DNA from: Adiantum capillus-veneris | Lineage: Eukaryota > Streptophyta > Polypodiopsida > Polypodiales > Pteridaceae | Assembly (NCBI GenBank): GCA_014529385.2 | Contig: CM043956.1 | Location: 87,531,721-87,595,720, forward strand | DNA length: 64,000 bases | Reading direction: 5' to 3' | Part shown: piece after piece, positions 21,932 through 33,222 of the stretch | How positions within the stretch are numbered: position 1 is the stretch's first letter | Layout of the letters: each line of letters starts with the position of its first letter | Notes under the pieces: generated by a model | Told to the model about the DNA's origin: nothing | What the model saw: the letters and a program-made list of their open reading frames with translations, nothing else | The model's database searches: none | Program-made: the position numbers and the translations under genes

Positions 21932-22887
21932 CTAGGGCCATATAGTGGACTAGGTGTCAATGTAAAATCTCTTAGAGAGCATTTACGCCATTCAAGGATA
22001 CCTACATGGGTTCCATTGCAAGCCTATGACCCTAAGGACATAGGATCTCAAATTACAATAGAGGGAAACCTATGGCCCTTGAGGTTATACATTGGCAACC
22101 TATGGCCCTAAGTCATCAGAATAGAGGGAAACCTATGGCCCTAGGGTCAGAGGGTGGCCTAGGTGTCAATGTAAAAGATCTCCAAGATCATTTAGGCCAT
22201 TCAAGGGAACAAACATGGGTATCATGGGACCATGCAAAGACACCTACATGGGCACCATAGAACCCTAGGGACATAGGATCTCTCATTACAATAGAGGGAA
22301 ACCTATGACCCTTGAGCTTATACAATGGCTCCCTATGGCCGTAGGGCCATAGGATCTCTCATCAGATTAGAGGGAAATCTATGGCCATAGGGTGGCCTAA
22401 GTGTCAATGTAAAAGCTCTCCAAGAGATCTAGGCAATTTAAGGGCACCTACATGGGCACCATGGTAGCCCTATGGCACTAGAGGGAAACCTATGGCTTTT
22501 GAATAGAGGGAAACCTATGGCTTTTGAGTTTATACATTGGAGCCCTATGGCCCTTAAGCCATAGGATCTCTCATCAATATAGAGGGCAACTGATGGCCCT
22601 AGGGCCACATGGTGGCCTAGGTGTCTATGTAATAGCTCTTCAAGGGCATTTAGGCCACTCAAGAGAACCTACATGGGCACCATGGTAGCCCTGTGGCCCT
22701 AGGGCCATATGATTTGTCATTACAATAGAGGGAAACATATGGCCCTTGAATTTATACATTGGGACCCTATGGCCCTAAGGCCATAGAATCTCTCATTAGA
22801 ATAGAGGGGGACCTATGTCCTTAGGGCCTTAGGGTGGCCTAGGCATCAATTTAAAAGCTCTCCAAGATCATTTAGGCCATTCAAGGG
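21932..22887. repeat. Palindromic satellite S1, right block
   Basis: It begins with the right CTAG duplication (21932-21935) and continues as four to five units of the same satellite as 2550-4568. One unit near 22443-22520 has a short internal duplication (AGAGGGAAACCTATGGCTTTT twice). It stops at TCAAGGG, where an LTR starts with TG. Confidence 0.9.
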
Positions 22888-23841
22888 TGGTTCAATAGTA
22901 CGTCATAACTCAAATTTCATACTAAAGCCTTATTTTTTGAGAGTTATGAAATGATACAGATTATGGTTAAAAACATCATTTGTGATGAGTAGCTATTTTA
23001 ATTGTAGAAGCCAGGGTGCGATGACACTTTCATATTGTAAATACAAAGCCATTTGACCCATTGAACTCTAATATTGGTTAAACCTCTGGTAGCCTTAGTA
23101 TTGAAGGCACCTCAATCATTTTGTAAAGAGAAATTTATCATAATCAAAGTTTTGGAGCTGCCGTCGACTATGTGTGAGAGAGAAAGAGAGAGAGAGAGAG
23201 AGTGTGAGCTTCATCCTGACGCTACTTCCCGCTTGCTCATTGCATTTGAGATTTGACTGCACCATCACGATAGGCTCGGAGAGAGCTATGCAACAATGTT
23301 AAGCATTCCACGCGAACTGGAGCACACACGCTAATGCATCTATGAGATATTTGCGGCCATAAGTGTATCAAATGGTGTCTGTTTTTTGCGCGCAAGTAGT
23401 CATTAGAATAATGTCGACATAAGCGACACATATGTACTCATAGATTTCAGTTTTGGGCACTTCCAAAATTCTACTTTGATGTCATACGCGTTTTCTACAG
23501 ATGGGTTTGGAGTGAGGATTTTGAGTGTAGAGACTTTGGGATGGATGTATCCTAGTGAGGGGATAGTGTTCCTTAAGTTTTGTATGATTCAGGTATGATT
23601 TGGTGAGTTTCCTTTTGTTTGTGTGTATGTGGGTAGGGTGGTGTAGTTGAGAGCAGTGAGATTCTTGATTGTGGTTTAGTTGGCCTTCCAGACTGTTTTA
23701 TGTGTGGGATAGTCTCAGTCTGACAAGATAAAGAGATTGCCTCCACGTGTCTATTGTATCATCTATGTCCTTGATTGACATTATGTTGATCTAGGTAGTG
23801 CTGCATGCACTTTATAGGTGGTGTGATTCGCTCCCGCAACA
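22888..23841 (+). mobile_element. LTR of gypsy element B
   Basis: TG at 22888, inside the satellite, and CA at 23840-23841, directly before a primer site. The length is 954 bp, near the 930 bp of element A's 3' LTR. Related text appears at matching places: AGAGAGTGTGAGCTTCATC and GACGCTA near 23191-23225 correspond to 31912-31940 in A. An AG-rich run lies at 23175-23202. Element B is a relative of A, too diverged to be the same family. Confidence 0.7.
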
Positions 23842-23842
23842 T

Positions 23843-23859
23843 TGGGGCCGTGCCAGGGA
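23843..23859 (+). promoter_or_regulatory. Primer binding site, element B
   Basis: TGGGGCCGTGCCAGGGA starts two bases after the LTR's CA. It corresponds to TGGCGCCGTTGCCGGGG, the complement of the plant tRNA-Asp 3' end, with several changes. Confidence 0.65.
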
Positions 23860-25288
23860 TACAAGGACTTGAGTAGGTAATCCTACTAACACTTGTGTGA
23901 TGGTTGCTTGCTTTAGTTTCGAGTGAAGAGAGCATTTTTCATAAGTGGATCCGGAAGAGGACGATCCAAGATCAAATGGACAGCCAGGAAGCGTGTGTCT
24001 TGCCAAGGGTCTTGACTAGATAGATTAGTTAGGATTTATATCATTAGTTGTAGATTAGAGTAGTTGTTGTGGTGGTCGAGTGATTTGTGAGGTGATAAAA
24101 GCGTTTGCTAGTCTGTGTGTGTAAGTGAAGCGTTTTTCTATTCATAAATGCAAAACCCTATATGATGTGTAGGAGTGGCTTAGGTAAGTGATCTGATTCT
24201 GATCTAGATCTATTCATCTCTGATTTATTAGTTGAAGTGCTTGTTTGCATCTCACAATCTTTAAAATGTTGATTTTGAAGGGTAGAAATGAAATAAATAG
24301 GTTTCTGTTGACATTTTTTCATGATTAATTGATGATGTGCATATAAGAGGACATTTGCAAAATTTCTGTGAAGTAAGCTTAGACATCATACGCGTATGAT
24401 ATCTCAAGAGGCATTCGGAGACCAAATTTGACAAATTTGACTGCACCATAGTGTTCAAAATGGGTGTTTTACCCTAAATGCACCTTGAGACTAGGGTTTT
24501 GACCAACCCTTGGTATTCAAAAGACAAAAGACGGAGTGTTGGAAACGAAAAAAAGAGAAATTATGTTTTTGAGCATATTTTTGCATGAAAATTGGTAAAA
24601 GTGCTTGAAAACCAATGCTGGAGACTTGGGATGCTTATGGTTAGATTTTGGGCAAAAATTTATTAGCAGACATTATAAGATAATGATGTCTGAAGGATAA
24701 TTTTGGCAGCAAAATTGACCTTTTGACTTTACACCCTTATTTTGCATGTTGTGTTAAGCACATACACCAAATTTTACTTCATTTGGACATATAGATTGCG
24801 TTTTGAGGGGATTTTACTCTTTTGGGGAATTTTTTTGTCAAAAAGTGGTGATTTTGTGCAATTCTGATTTCCAAAATTTACTGTGAGCACATGTGCATGC
24901 TGTACATACCAAGGAGCACCTAGGGTAGAAACAAAAGTCTATTCTGACCAAATAGACATCATATGTGTATGATGTCCTAGAGGCCAGATTTGAGGTCAAA
25001 AGATACATCTTAGTGCACCCTTGTGATCTAGAGCATTAATGAAGTTGCTTGAGTGATAAAGAGTATTTGGGATAAACTCACTTCATTTTGCCACAAAAGA
25101 TGTGTATGATGTCTCAAGTGCCAAATTTGAAGCCAAAACCTATATTTGAGCTCACAAAAGTGTTTTCCATCACAAAATAGGCATAAAGACCAAGTTTCAT
25201 TCAATTTGCATCACTTTTGGCTTAGCTAACCTCAAAGAGAAGTTGCAGGAAACCAAACAGAAAAGGGAATGATATACATGAGTAAAAG
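23860..25288 (+). other. Non-coding leader of element B
   Basis: No gene-like frame. It holds the B palindromes (see separate entry) in text rich in phrases such as CAAATTTGA and TTTTGGCA, like the leader of A. It ends where the copia LTR begins at 25289; gag and pol of B are not found in the window. Confidence 0.6.
24381..25114. repeat. Three palindromic sites of element B
   Basis: The half-site AGACATCATACG meets its inverse. 24381-24404 has one mismatch. 24954-24977 has the centre changed CGCG to TGTG (CpG decay). 25091-25114 keeps mainly the right half. Intervals are 573 bp (about twice 286) and 137 bp (about half). A related partial site, GATGTCATACGCG, lies in the B LTR near 23478. Confidence 0.75.
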
Positions 25289-25511
25289 TGTCAGAATCAC
25301 AAATTGAGACTTGGGTGGTTAGTGATGGATCGGGTGATCCATGCAAGAGAGGGAAGGAAAGAAGGGGAAGGGGATGAGATCAGACTCAGATCTTTGGTGG
25401 AGCTTGTGAGAGAATACTTTACTCTCCTTATTTACATTATTACCAAAATGAATAGAGTAAGCAAGCCAGCACCCGCCAGCCATAAGCCGACCATGGGCCT
25501 GAAATCCAACA
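25289..25511 (-). repeat. 3' LTR of the copia element
   Basis: On the minus strand it starts TGTTGGATTTCAGG right after the polypurine tract and ends TCTGACA at 25289. It contains an inverted pair ATGGATC-GGGT-GATCCAT at about 25325-25343. Confidence 0.6.
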
Positions 25512-25523
25512 ATCTCCCACTTG
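25512..25523 (-). promoter_or_regulatory. Polypurine tract, copia element
   Basis: Minus-strand CAAGTGGGAGAT lies directly before TGTTGG, the standard plant copia 3' end layout. Confidence 0.8.
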
Positions 25524-25605
25524 AAAGCCAACGTGGCCCAAGTGGCTAAAAAATGTAGGGGCTACTATGTACAAATGTATAAAACCATGAAGCATGACTG
25601 TAGCT

Positions 25606-27045
25606 TCACCCTACACCCATCAACTCTATGCAATGTGCAAACTGCTTTGAGGCTAAGATCTTGGTTAGAGCATCCACTGGGTTTTCATCCATGTGAAATT
25701 TGACTAACTCAATGCATTTGATAGAAAAAATATCCCGTACCACATGGTACCTGACCTCTATGTGTTTTGACTTGGAGTGAAACATGGGGTTCTTTGCTAA
25801 CGCAATCACACTCTGGCTGTCACAATGTAGCACTGGAGTCTGGTGCATACCAAAGTCTCCCACTAGATGAGATAGCTGCACAGCTTCCTTACTAGAACTA
25901 GAAACTACAACATACTGTGCCTCAATGGTGGAAGACGAAGTGTCGCATTGGTGGAATACATGATCTCCAAGAAACTACCGCTCCAGTGAACAAGAAAACG
26001 TAGCCAGATGTGGATCGCCTAGTGCCCACACAACCCGCATAATCCGAATTAGTGTATCCAACTATGGATGCATCACTGTTCCCAAAGCATAAGCACTTGC
26101 CAACTAATCCCTTGATGTATCTCAAGATGTGCTTCATTGCTTCTCAATGCTTTCTGCCTGGATTTGCCATAAACCTGCTGCCCACTCCCACTACATATGC
26201 AATGTCTAGCCGTGTGCTAACCATGGCAAACATGAGACTGCCAACTGCCAAAGAATACACCACCTTTGCCATCTTTGCCTTTTTAGCATCCAATTTGGGA
26301 CAATCATGCTTGCTAAGTTTTTTGTATGCTGCCATTGGGGTGCTCCATGATTTCCAACCCTTGCATATTAAAACGTTACAAGACCTTGTGAATATACTCT
26401 TCCTTTGAAAGTTCAAGTATACCACGTTTGCGATCTCTCTTGATACACATACCAAGAAAGTGATGTGCATCACCCAAATCTTTCATAGCAAACTCCTTGC
26501 TTAAGGCATCCTTGAGAACTGCAATATCATCTTTTGACTTCTCGAATATGAGCATATCATCCACATACAAAATCAGAATGATGAGGGAACCATCGTTCAA
26601 CCTCTTTGTGTACAAACAATGATCCTCTTGGCTCTACATGTAACCCTAGGATTGAATGTACTTATCAAACTTGATGTACCATTGCTGTGAGCCTTGCTTT
26701 AATCCATACAAAGCTTTCTTGAATCTACACACTAGTTTTGCCCGTGTTGGCTTCTCAGGCTTTATCACAAAACCCTCTGGCCGTTTCATGTAAACATCCT
26801 CTTCAAGATCCCCATAAGAAAAACTGACTTCACATCCATTTGGACCGATTCCAGGTCCTCAATAGACCAAGCACAAGATTCAATGTAGTCATATTGACCA
26901 CAAGAGAAAAGATTTCATCGAAATCCATGCCTTTCGTTTTCTTGAAACCTTTAGCAACCAATATCGCATTATACTTAGGCTTCGGATCATCTGTGATATA
27001 CTTCTTCTTGTACACCTTGCATGGAATTGCCTGTTTACCCACAGG
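25606..27045 (-). pseudogene. copia reverse transcriptase and RNase H
   Basis: Minus-strand pieces in order: DEIFSLVVNMTTLNLVLGL (27045-26830) from the RT start; LYVDDMLIFEKSKDD, the YVDD catalytic motif (about 26565-26530); AMKDLGDAHHFLG; GYTNSDYAGCVGTRRSTSGY (RNase H start, about 26060); HCDSQSVIALAKNPMFHSKSK and a HMDENPVDALTK tail (25606-25881). The pieces fall in several frames with stops between them, so the protein is not made. RT and RNase H would copy element RNA in cytoplasmic particles. Confidence 0.85.
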
Positions 27046-27301
27046 TAATTATGTCAAATCCCAAGTTTCATTTTCTAAGATTATGTCAAATCCCAAGTTT
27101 CATTTTCTAAGATCGAGTCATACTCAGATTGCATAGCCTCCTTCCACTTCACGCTATCATCCATTTGGATGGCCTCTTTGTAGTAAGTGGGTTCACTGCA
27201 ACCAATGACTAGCAAGTAGTCTAATCTTGGCTCAAAATGCTCAGGTGCATGAGATGTACGAGTAGATCTCTAAAGTTCTTAACTGCTGGATTTCACTCTC
27301 T

Positions 27302-28160
27302 CTAGAGCAACATGTATTTGTGTACTAGTGGAGGGTGCATCACTAGCATGTTCAAGATTCTATGTGGTTGGCAGTGTGAGGGAACATCCTCAAATCGTAC
27401 TCTACGATACTCAATGTATTTCACTGGCTTTCTATGCATCTTAGACTCATTGAATATCACTTGTGAGCTGCGCATGACCTTATATTTTGGCTGCCAGAGA
27501 TGATATCCCATCTCTCCTTCTACACCAAATCCAATGAAGATGCACTTGTGTGATTTGGGTCCAAATTTTTTCTAGGCTCTTTTGTCATGTGAGAACGCCT
27601 CACACCCAAATACACATGATCTGTCATAATTGGGCTCTTTGCTCGTCCACGTCTCCTCAGGAACCTTGTACTTTAGTGGTGTACTAGGTGACTAATTGAT
27701 CGAGTAAGCAGACATCATAACAACTTCTCCCCAAAATTCTTGAGGTAAGTTGGCCGTATACAACATAGAAGTGACCCGTTCCTGAATGGTTCTATTCATT
27801 CTCCTGGACACACCGTTTTGGGTGGATGTGTAAGGCGTGGTAAACTCTCTTCTAATGCCTCTTTTATTGCAAAAGTCCTTGAACTTGGAGGAGATGTACT
27901 CTCCTCCATTCACTGTGCAAAGCTTTAAGCTTTCTACCCGATTAGTTCTCGACCAATGCTAAGAACTTCTAAAAGACACTAAAGACATCACTCTTTTGCT
28001 TCAAGAGATAAACCCACACCTTTCTAGTAGATTCCTCTATGAATGTTAGGAAGTATAACGCTCCCCTTAGAGACTTGACTGGCATAGGTCCATACAAGTC
28101 GCTATGAACGAGATTTGGAGGACTCCCTAACTCCTTGTCCAAAGGCGTTGATGTCAACCT
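27302..28160 (-). pseudogene. copia integrase
   Basis: LVHSDLYGPMPVKSLRGA (about 28115-28060) holds the first catalytic Asp. MNGGEYISSKFKDFCNKRG (about 27913-27860) is the usual second-Asp region, but the Asp of the D-N-G-G-E-Y motif lies just outside the open frame. TPYTSTQNGVSRRMNRTIQE replaces the catalytic Glu of QNGVxE by Arg. GYHLWQPKYKVMRSSQVIF (27511-27455) is the C-terminal region. Several frames and stops: decayed. Confidence 0.8.
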
Positions 28161-28370
28161 AATCTACTTGCCATAGATACAATGCTCACATAAAGAGAAG
28201 TTAGAGTAATTTAACATAGGGATATAACTAGAACATTGCAAGACTTTCATTTCCTTTTGACTCATATGACCTAGCAAGCTATGCCACAACTCTATAGACG
28301 GTAGCTTGGCTACACAAATAGAATTTTCTTTCATGGAAGAGGCATAAAGTGAGTATAATGAGCCAAGCTT

Positions 28371-28661
28371 TTAGCCTTTAGGCATGACCATATTTACATT
28401 CTTGATAATCCAAGAACCATGAGAAAATATGGTAGTGTAACCCAAATCATCCAGCTGTCCAGAACTCTTTGTCAATTTGGGTACATGTCTGACATTATGG
28501 AGTAAAAACTCAGTGCCATTACACATAGGAAACTTGATGCTGCCCACACTCCATATATCAAGCTCATAAGAATTGCCTAGCTTCACTGTGCCATGCATGG
28601 TAGTGTATGTAGAAAACCACTCCTTATGAGGAGTCACATGAAATCTAGCACTCGAGTCCAC
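28371..28661 (-). pseudogene. copia protease
   Basis: MDSSARFHVTPHKEWF corresponds to the aspartic protease active site DSGA.xHxT, with the Gly changed to Ser. GTVKLGNSYELDIWSVGSI and LLHNVRHVPKLTKS follow as in plant copia elements. The substitution and a broken continuation make it inactive. Confidence 0.8.
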
Positions 28662-28904
28662 AATCCAATTCTATGCATAATACTCATCATGAGCTCAAAA
28701 TGCATTAGACCCAAATCCGATGTGAAAATCAACACATCATTTGACAGAACAAAAACTCTCTCAATGCTTGGATACTCAACCACATTAAGCTCTTCAATCT
28801 TCACGCTGCTTTTAGGTTTGTGAGACTTTGCTTTTTCTTTGGCCTTATTGTTAAGTATGGAGCCTGATTTACCCTTGTAATTTTCTGTGGTAAAAGCGCA
28901 CATT

Positions 28905-29664
28905 TGTAAGGCCCCCATTATGAGGAGAAGCCATCGTGCGTGAAGGAAAATCACTCACCGGAAACCAAAATTTTCACGGACAAGAATCAAGGGCAACTTT
29001 AAAGGCCCCCGAGACTTTTTTTTTGCCGGAATATTCTTTTTCGTCGGAATATTATGGCCGGCCGGCGGCCGAAAAGTGGTCGGAAAACAACCGGTCGGTT
29101 GGCCGGTGGCCGGTAGTCAATGGACGATGGCCGGTGGTCGGAAGTCAATGGCCGGTGGCCGGTAGTCGGAAGTCAATGGCCGGTGGCCGGTGGCCGAATT
29201 CAATGGCCGGTGGCCGAATTCAAAAGCGGACTTGTCTTCTCAAGGGCGACCACACATGGGCGGATTGGAGGGTCCGATTTGGACTTATTCGCACAAGGGC
29301 GGCTACACATGGCTGTCTCTCATAAGAGAGGGCAACTCTTTTGGCCTATAAAAGGAAGCCATTTCTACACACATTTTATAGTGTGAAGTTGATGCAACAA
29401 GGTGAGTGTGAGGTGGTGAGAGTGAAGCAAGGCGGGAGCTCCATTAAGGGTATAATCCCTTTGTAAACTACTTCTTGTTTTGAAGTACGAAAGCCATTGA
29501 GTGGCTGCTTTCCCGTGGACGTAGCCCACATTGGGTGAACCACATATATCGTGTGTACTCTCTCTCTCTCTCTCTCTACTCTATAATCTCGTGTATATAA
29601 ATCTGTCTCTCTCCATTAAGTAATCTACTCAATTATCTATTTAGCTACGTCTTATTTCCTAACA
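28905..29664 (+). mobile_element. Solo LTR, copia type, inserted between gag and protease
   Basis: Ends are TGTAAGG and CCTAACA (inverted, one mismatch). It has a TATA box CCTATAAAAGG near 29345. Downstream text GTGGACGTAGCCCACATTGG then GAACCAC is typical of plant copia LTRs. 29056-29220 is a minisatellite of GGCCGGTGGCCGG and AGTCAATGG. The flanking 5 bp (ACATT and CTTAT) do not match, so the target duplication is lost or one flank was deleted. No primer site or internal region follows. Confidence 0.75.
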
Positions 29665-30401
29665 CTTATCACGCTGCATTGTGCGGCAATCTTTCTTCAA
29701 GTGTCCCTTTCTATGGCAATAGTAACACTCAACATTTTGCATGTCTTTGCCACGACTCTTGCTACAACCTTGCATGCAAGCCTGTGAACGGCCACGGCTA
29801 CAACCATGCTGCCTTTGCTTGTCACGATTGCCACTAGCCACATATGCATCACCATGCCCACTCGCAGCAAGAGATTGACATCGAATCTCCTTAGTTAGCA
29901 ATGCACCAACAACAACGTTGAAATCTAGCTTGCCATTGGGTGCAGAATTGCTTATGGCTGTGTTGAAGGTATCCCATGATGATGGTAGCAAACATAGCAA
30001 GAAATTGGCCTTAACTTTATTATCAAAATTGAGACTTTTTGAAGTAAGCTGTGAAAACACGTTGTTGAACTCGTTCAAGTGAGAACTAACATTACTGCCT
30101 TCTTTCATATTCATGCGCATCACTTTCTTCATCAAGAAAACCTTGTTCAAGGAATTGTTGCCATCCCAAACCTGACATAGAGCAACCCATAAATCTTTGG
30201 CATTGGTTTATCCATTATGGTAAAGTAAATGGATTCACCAAGGTGTAGGCGAGTGGTCGCCATAGCACGCTCATTCAAGTCATCCCACTCATCACTAGTG
30301 TACGCATTCTCTCTTCTTGCATGCTCTCGTGCCGTGGCACGTGCATAATGTGAAATTAAAATATCTACCTCACCCTCAATACTTTTGTTATGAGGGACCA
30401 A
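29665..30401 (-). pseudogene. copia gag with CCHC zinc knuckle
   Basis: The minus-strand N-terminal piece (30401-30147) has AMATTRLHLGESIYFTIMD. After a slip, 30150-29659 gives NKVFLMKKVMRMNMKEGS, SHLNEFNNVFSQL and LLCLLPSSWDTF, the UBN2-type gag core. It ends with CYYCHRKGHLKKDC, a CX2CX4HX4C knuckle. The frame then enters the solo LTR and stops. Confidence 0.85.
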
Positions 30402-30960
30402 ATGCTATGATGTACATAGTGTGATATATGCAAAAATAAATGCCATGGCGGTTGCAGTTTTGTATTTACCTTACCGGGACAGTGAGGCCCTAGACGTGGC
30501 ACTATGGAATGTTTTTTCACTTAAATATATGCCTACCTTGCTTTAGAAATGTACAAATGTCAAGTGTATCAAAGCGGAATGCTCGTTTTTCCTAGAAAGT
30601 TCAATGCGGGCAATCTTGGCCAAAAATAGTAGGTTTCATGCGCGGGCATAAGACATGCATCCAAAGTGCTTACCAAGTGGTAAAATGAGATTCAAGATGA
30701 AATTTAATCCCAATGGTATTTTCCACAATTTTAGGGATTCCCCAGCTCGTTTGGGCTTTTTACGAGCAAAGAGGGTATTTTTTGGGTTAAAAATGATAAA
30801 AAAATGGTTAAAAATTGACCCAAAATTGATACAAAATGGCTCAAAATACCACATTACTCACCGTGCCATGACTATGAGGAGTGAGGGAATATTTTAGAAC
30901 ATCAATATCAGCACTTTAAGCTCCTTTGTGAAGGGATACAAAGCTGTCCCAAAACTCAAA
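30402..30960. other. Unassigned non-coding stretch
   Basis: No gene or repeat is recognised. Text such as CAAAATTGATACAAAATGG resembles gypsy leader sequence. It may belong with the following palindrome-bearing leader C. Confidence 0.4.
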
Positions 30961-31613
30961 TGAGGTACATGGATCGCGATCCATGTTTGGTCACTTTTGG
31001 ACTTGGGATTTGGTGATCTAATAGACTATGATGTTTGTAGACTATGCCCAAAACTATTTTTGAATTTGGATCAGTTTTGCTCAACCAAAAGTGAAATCTT
31101 TAGTTTGCTATGATAGTTTTGACAATGTTCTATTTTTGGCTCTTTTGACCATTTTTACCAACTTTTTTTCCAATGGTTCTTTCGGGAAAAGTGTTTCTCT
31201 ATGTCTTAGCTACCTACTAGTCAAATCTCAGCCAAAAATCTTGATGGGATACATGGATCGCAATCCATGTTTGGTCAGCTATGGACACCAAATTTGGCAT
31301 GTTGATTACCTACAGTATGAGTAGTCTACTTCTCCACTTATTTTTGGATTTGAATTTTTTTTTTTGTTTAGTCAAAAGAAAATTTTTCTGTTTCCTTGCG
31401 ATTTTTGACTAGTTTCTATGTTTTGCACTTTTGACTAATTTTTTTCATTTTTTTGCTATTGTGCCTTTTGGGAAAGTTGTCAACTTTCCAAATGGTATCA
31501 TCTACCTACTAGTCAAATCTAAGAGGGTATGTAGACATCTCCTGGACAAAGAAATTTTGGTCATCTTTCACATCCTCTATAGTCACCCTTACATTCGTAC
31601 AAGCTCCATACAA
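30961..31613. repeat. Leader-like tandem repeat C with its own palindrome
   Basis: The half-site ACATGGATCG plus its inverse forms a perfect 20-bp palindrome at 30967-30986. A second copy with one change (CGCG to CGCA) is at 31251-31270, 284 bp later. TACCTACTAGTCAAATCT occurs at about 31211 and 31503 (292 bp apart), so the stretch is a diverged tandem repeat. It is cut at 31613 by element A. Confidence 0.75.
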
Positions 31614-31618
31614 TTCTC
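31614..31618. other. Left target-site duplication TTCTC of element A
   Basis: TTCTC directly precedes the 5' LTR and is repeated at 53191-53195 directly after the 3' LTR. Confidence 0.9.
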
Positions 31619-32675
31619 TGTTAGAAGTTGAAAACACCACACGGCAACTAACTACTCGGAGGATTATTATTTTTGTAATTATTCATTCATTGAAATAAAA
31701 CCTGATTTTTCACCTTGTAAATATTGGGACTTACAGAAGTTTCCATATTGTATCCCAGTTTTGATAGTTAGATTGAGTAGATGGTTGATTTTGAAACTTT
31801 AGGGTTTGAGAATTGTAAGGTATATATACCACTTTTTGACCTTAATAAAAAAACCTTTTGTCATTTTTAAAAGGAAGTTTTGAAGTCTGTGAGTGAGCAT
31901 ACTGTGTACGAGAGAGAGTGTGAGCTTCATCTTGACGCTATGTGTGCATTGGTGCTCGGAATCGAGTGCGGAGAAGTGCAGCGTGTTGCCCCCGACGAGA
32001 GCTACGCGCCAATACCTACATTGCACGTGTACGGTCCGTTTTTGCGAGCTCCTTCTACGAGCTTCATCTGGTGTTTGGGTGAGCATACGTTGTCCGATTT
32101 TGCATTGCAGCATATCCATGCATTCAACTTGAGTAGAACTACACATTAGGCACTTTAGATTTCGGAAACGAAGACCTGCAGATTTTGGCCAGACATCCAA
32201 CGTGATTTTTCAGCGGGTGTTTTAGGTTGGGATTTTGGTTCATAGACCTTAGGGAGAGCGACCTATTGGTATTAGTAGGGTCTCCTTCAATTTCTATGGT
32301 GTTTCGAGATTGTTTGATGGGTGTTCGGCTCTAGAAAGCGTTGTAGGAAGTTTCCTCTTATGCACTCTTGAAGGCTGTGACTTAGACAATTGGTAGAGAC
32401 CTCTGTAGGAATTAGTTAGGAGTCCGTTGAGTGTAGGTTGACACCTTATGATTGCTTCCATGCGCCTGCGGGTCGATCTTCCTCCTTAGCTAACATTTGT
32501 GACTTAGACAATTGGTAGAGACCTCTGTAGGAATTAGTTAGGAGTCCGTTGAGTGTAGGTTGACACCTTATGATTGCTTCCACGCGCCTGCGGGTCGATC
32601 TTCCTCCTTAGCTAACATTATATGTTAGGTGAGTTCTCGCTGTGCTGACGTTTGTCGCGGCGTATCCGGCCAACA
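31619..32675 (+). repeat. 5' LTR of element A
   Basis: 1,057 bp against 930 bp for the 3' LTR. Most of the difference is a 122-bp tandem duplication (32377-32498 and 32499-32620) that starts GTGACTTAGACAATTGG and is absent from the 3' LTR. A partial site AGACATCCAACGTGA lies at 32191. Confidence 0.93.
31821..31849 (+). promoter_or_regulatory. TATA box and nearby AATAAA in the LTR
   Basis: GGTATATATACC at about 31819 is a strong TATA box and itself a dyad. AATAAA follows at 31844. The same pair is at 52462 and 52485 in the 3' LTR. They are close enough that the AATAAA may not be the signal actually used. Confidence 0.6.
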
Positions 32676-32676
32676 T

Positions 32677-32694
32677 TGGCGCCGCTGCCGGGGA
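32677..32694 (+). promoter_or_regulatory. tRNA-Asp primer binding site, element A
   Basis: TGGCGCCGCTGCCGGGGA starts one base after the LTR. It matches the complement of the plant tRNA-Asp 3' end with one mismatch (GTTG to GCTG). Confidence 0.85.
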
Positions 32695-33222
32695 CGAAAA
32701 CCTTAGGTAGGGGACCGAGACTAATCCTTGAGGATTGGGGATTTTGGGTTGCCAAGAGTCTCGTTTTACATTTAGATAGGATCAGAGGGTGGAAGAATCT
32801 CTAGGTCTTAGAGGGAGTCTAGGAAGCGTGTGTCTGGCCAAGATTCTTCGACTTAGGTAGATTAGGAAGACCAAGATAGTTTTAGGTAGTAGTCGAGTTC
32901 TTGAGTAGGAGTTGGAGTGGTAGAAGCGGTGAGAGGAGAGCTTGAGAGTCCGAAGAGGCCAGAAAGCACCCAAAACATCATTATCATCATTTCACATGAT
33001 AAGTAGAAGTAGAGTAAGTAGGACATCATGATTCAGGATCTAGAGCATTTCATGCATGTACAATTGCTTGGTAAAGTCATCACAAGTTTGTGAAAGACGC
33101 AAAAAGACGCAAAAGTGTGTTTGAAAGCCTAATTGAATTCCAAAAGTTACTGTGAGTGTTTCTGATAGATCTACAGAGCATCAAGAGCATTCCTGTCAGA
33201 AAAAAATTAATTTTAAGCCAGG

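Larger units (their letters stand above)
25289..30401 (-). mobile_element. Ty1/copia retrotransposon, decayed, minus strand
   Basis: Gene order on the minus strand is gag, protease, integrase, RT, RNase H, polypurine tract, 3' LTR, which is the copia order. All coding parts are broken by stops and slips. A solo LTR in the opposite orientation (28905-29664) separates gag from protease. No second copy of the 223-bp LTR is found beyond gag, so the 5' end is missing or replaced. Confidence 0.85.
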
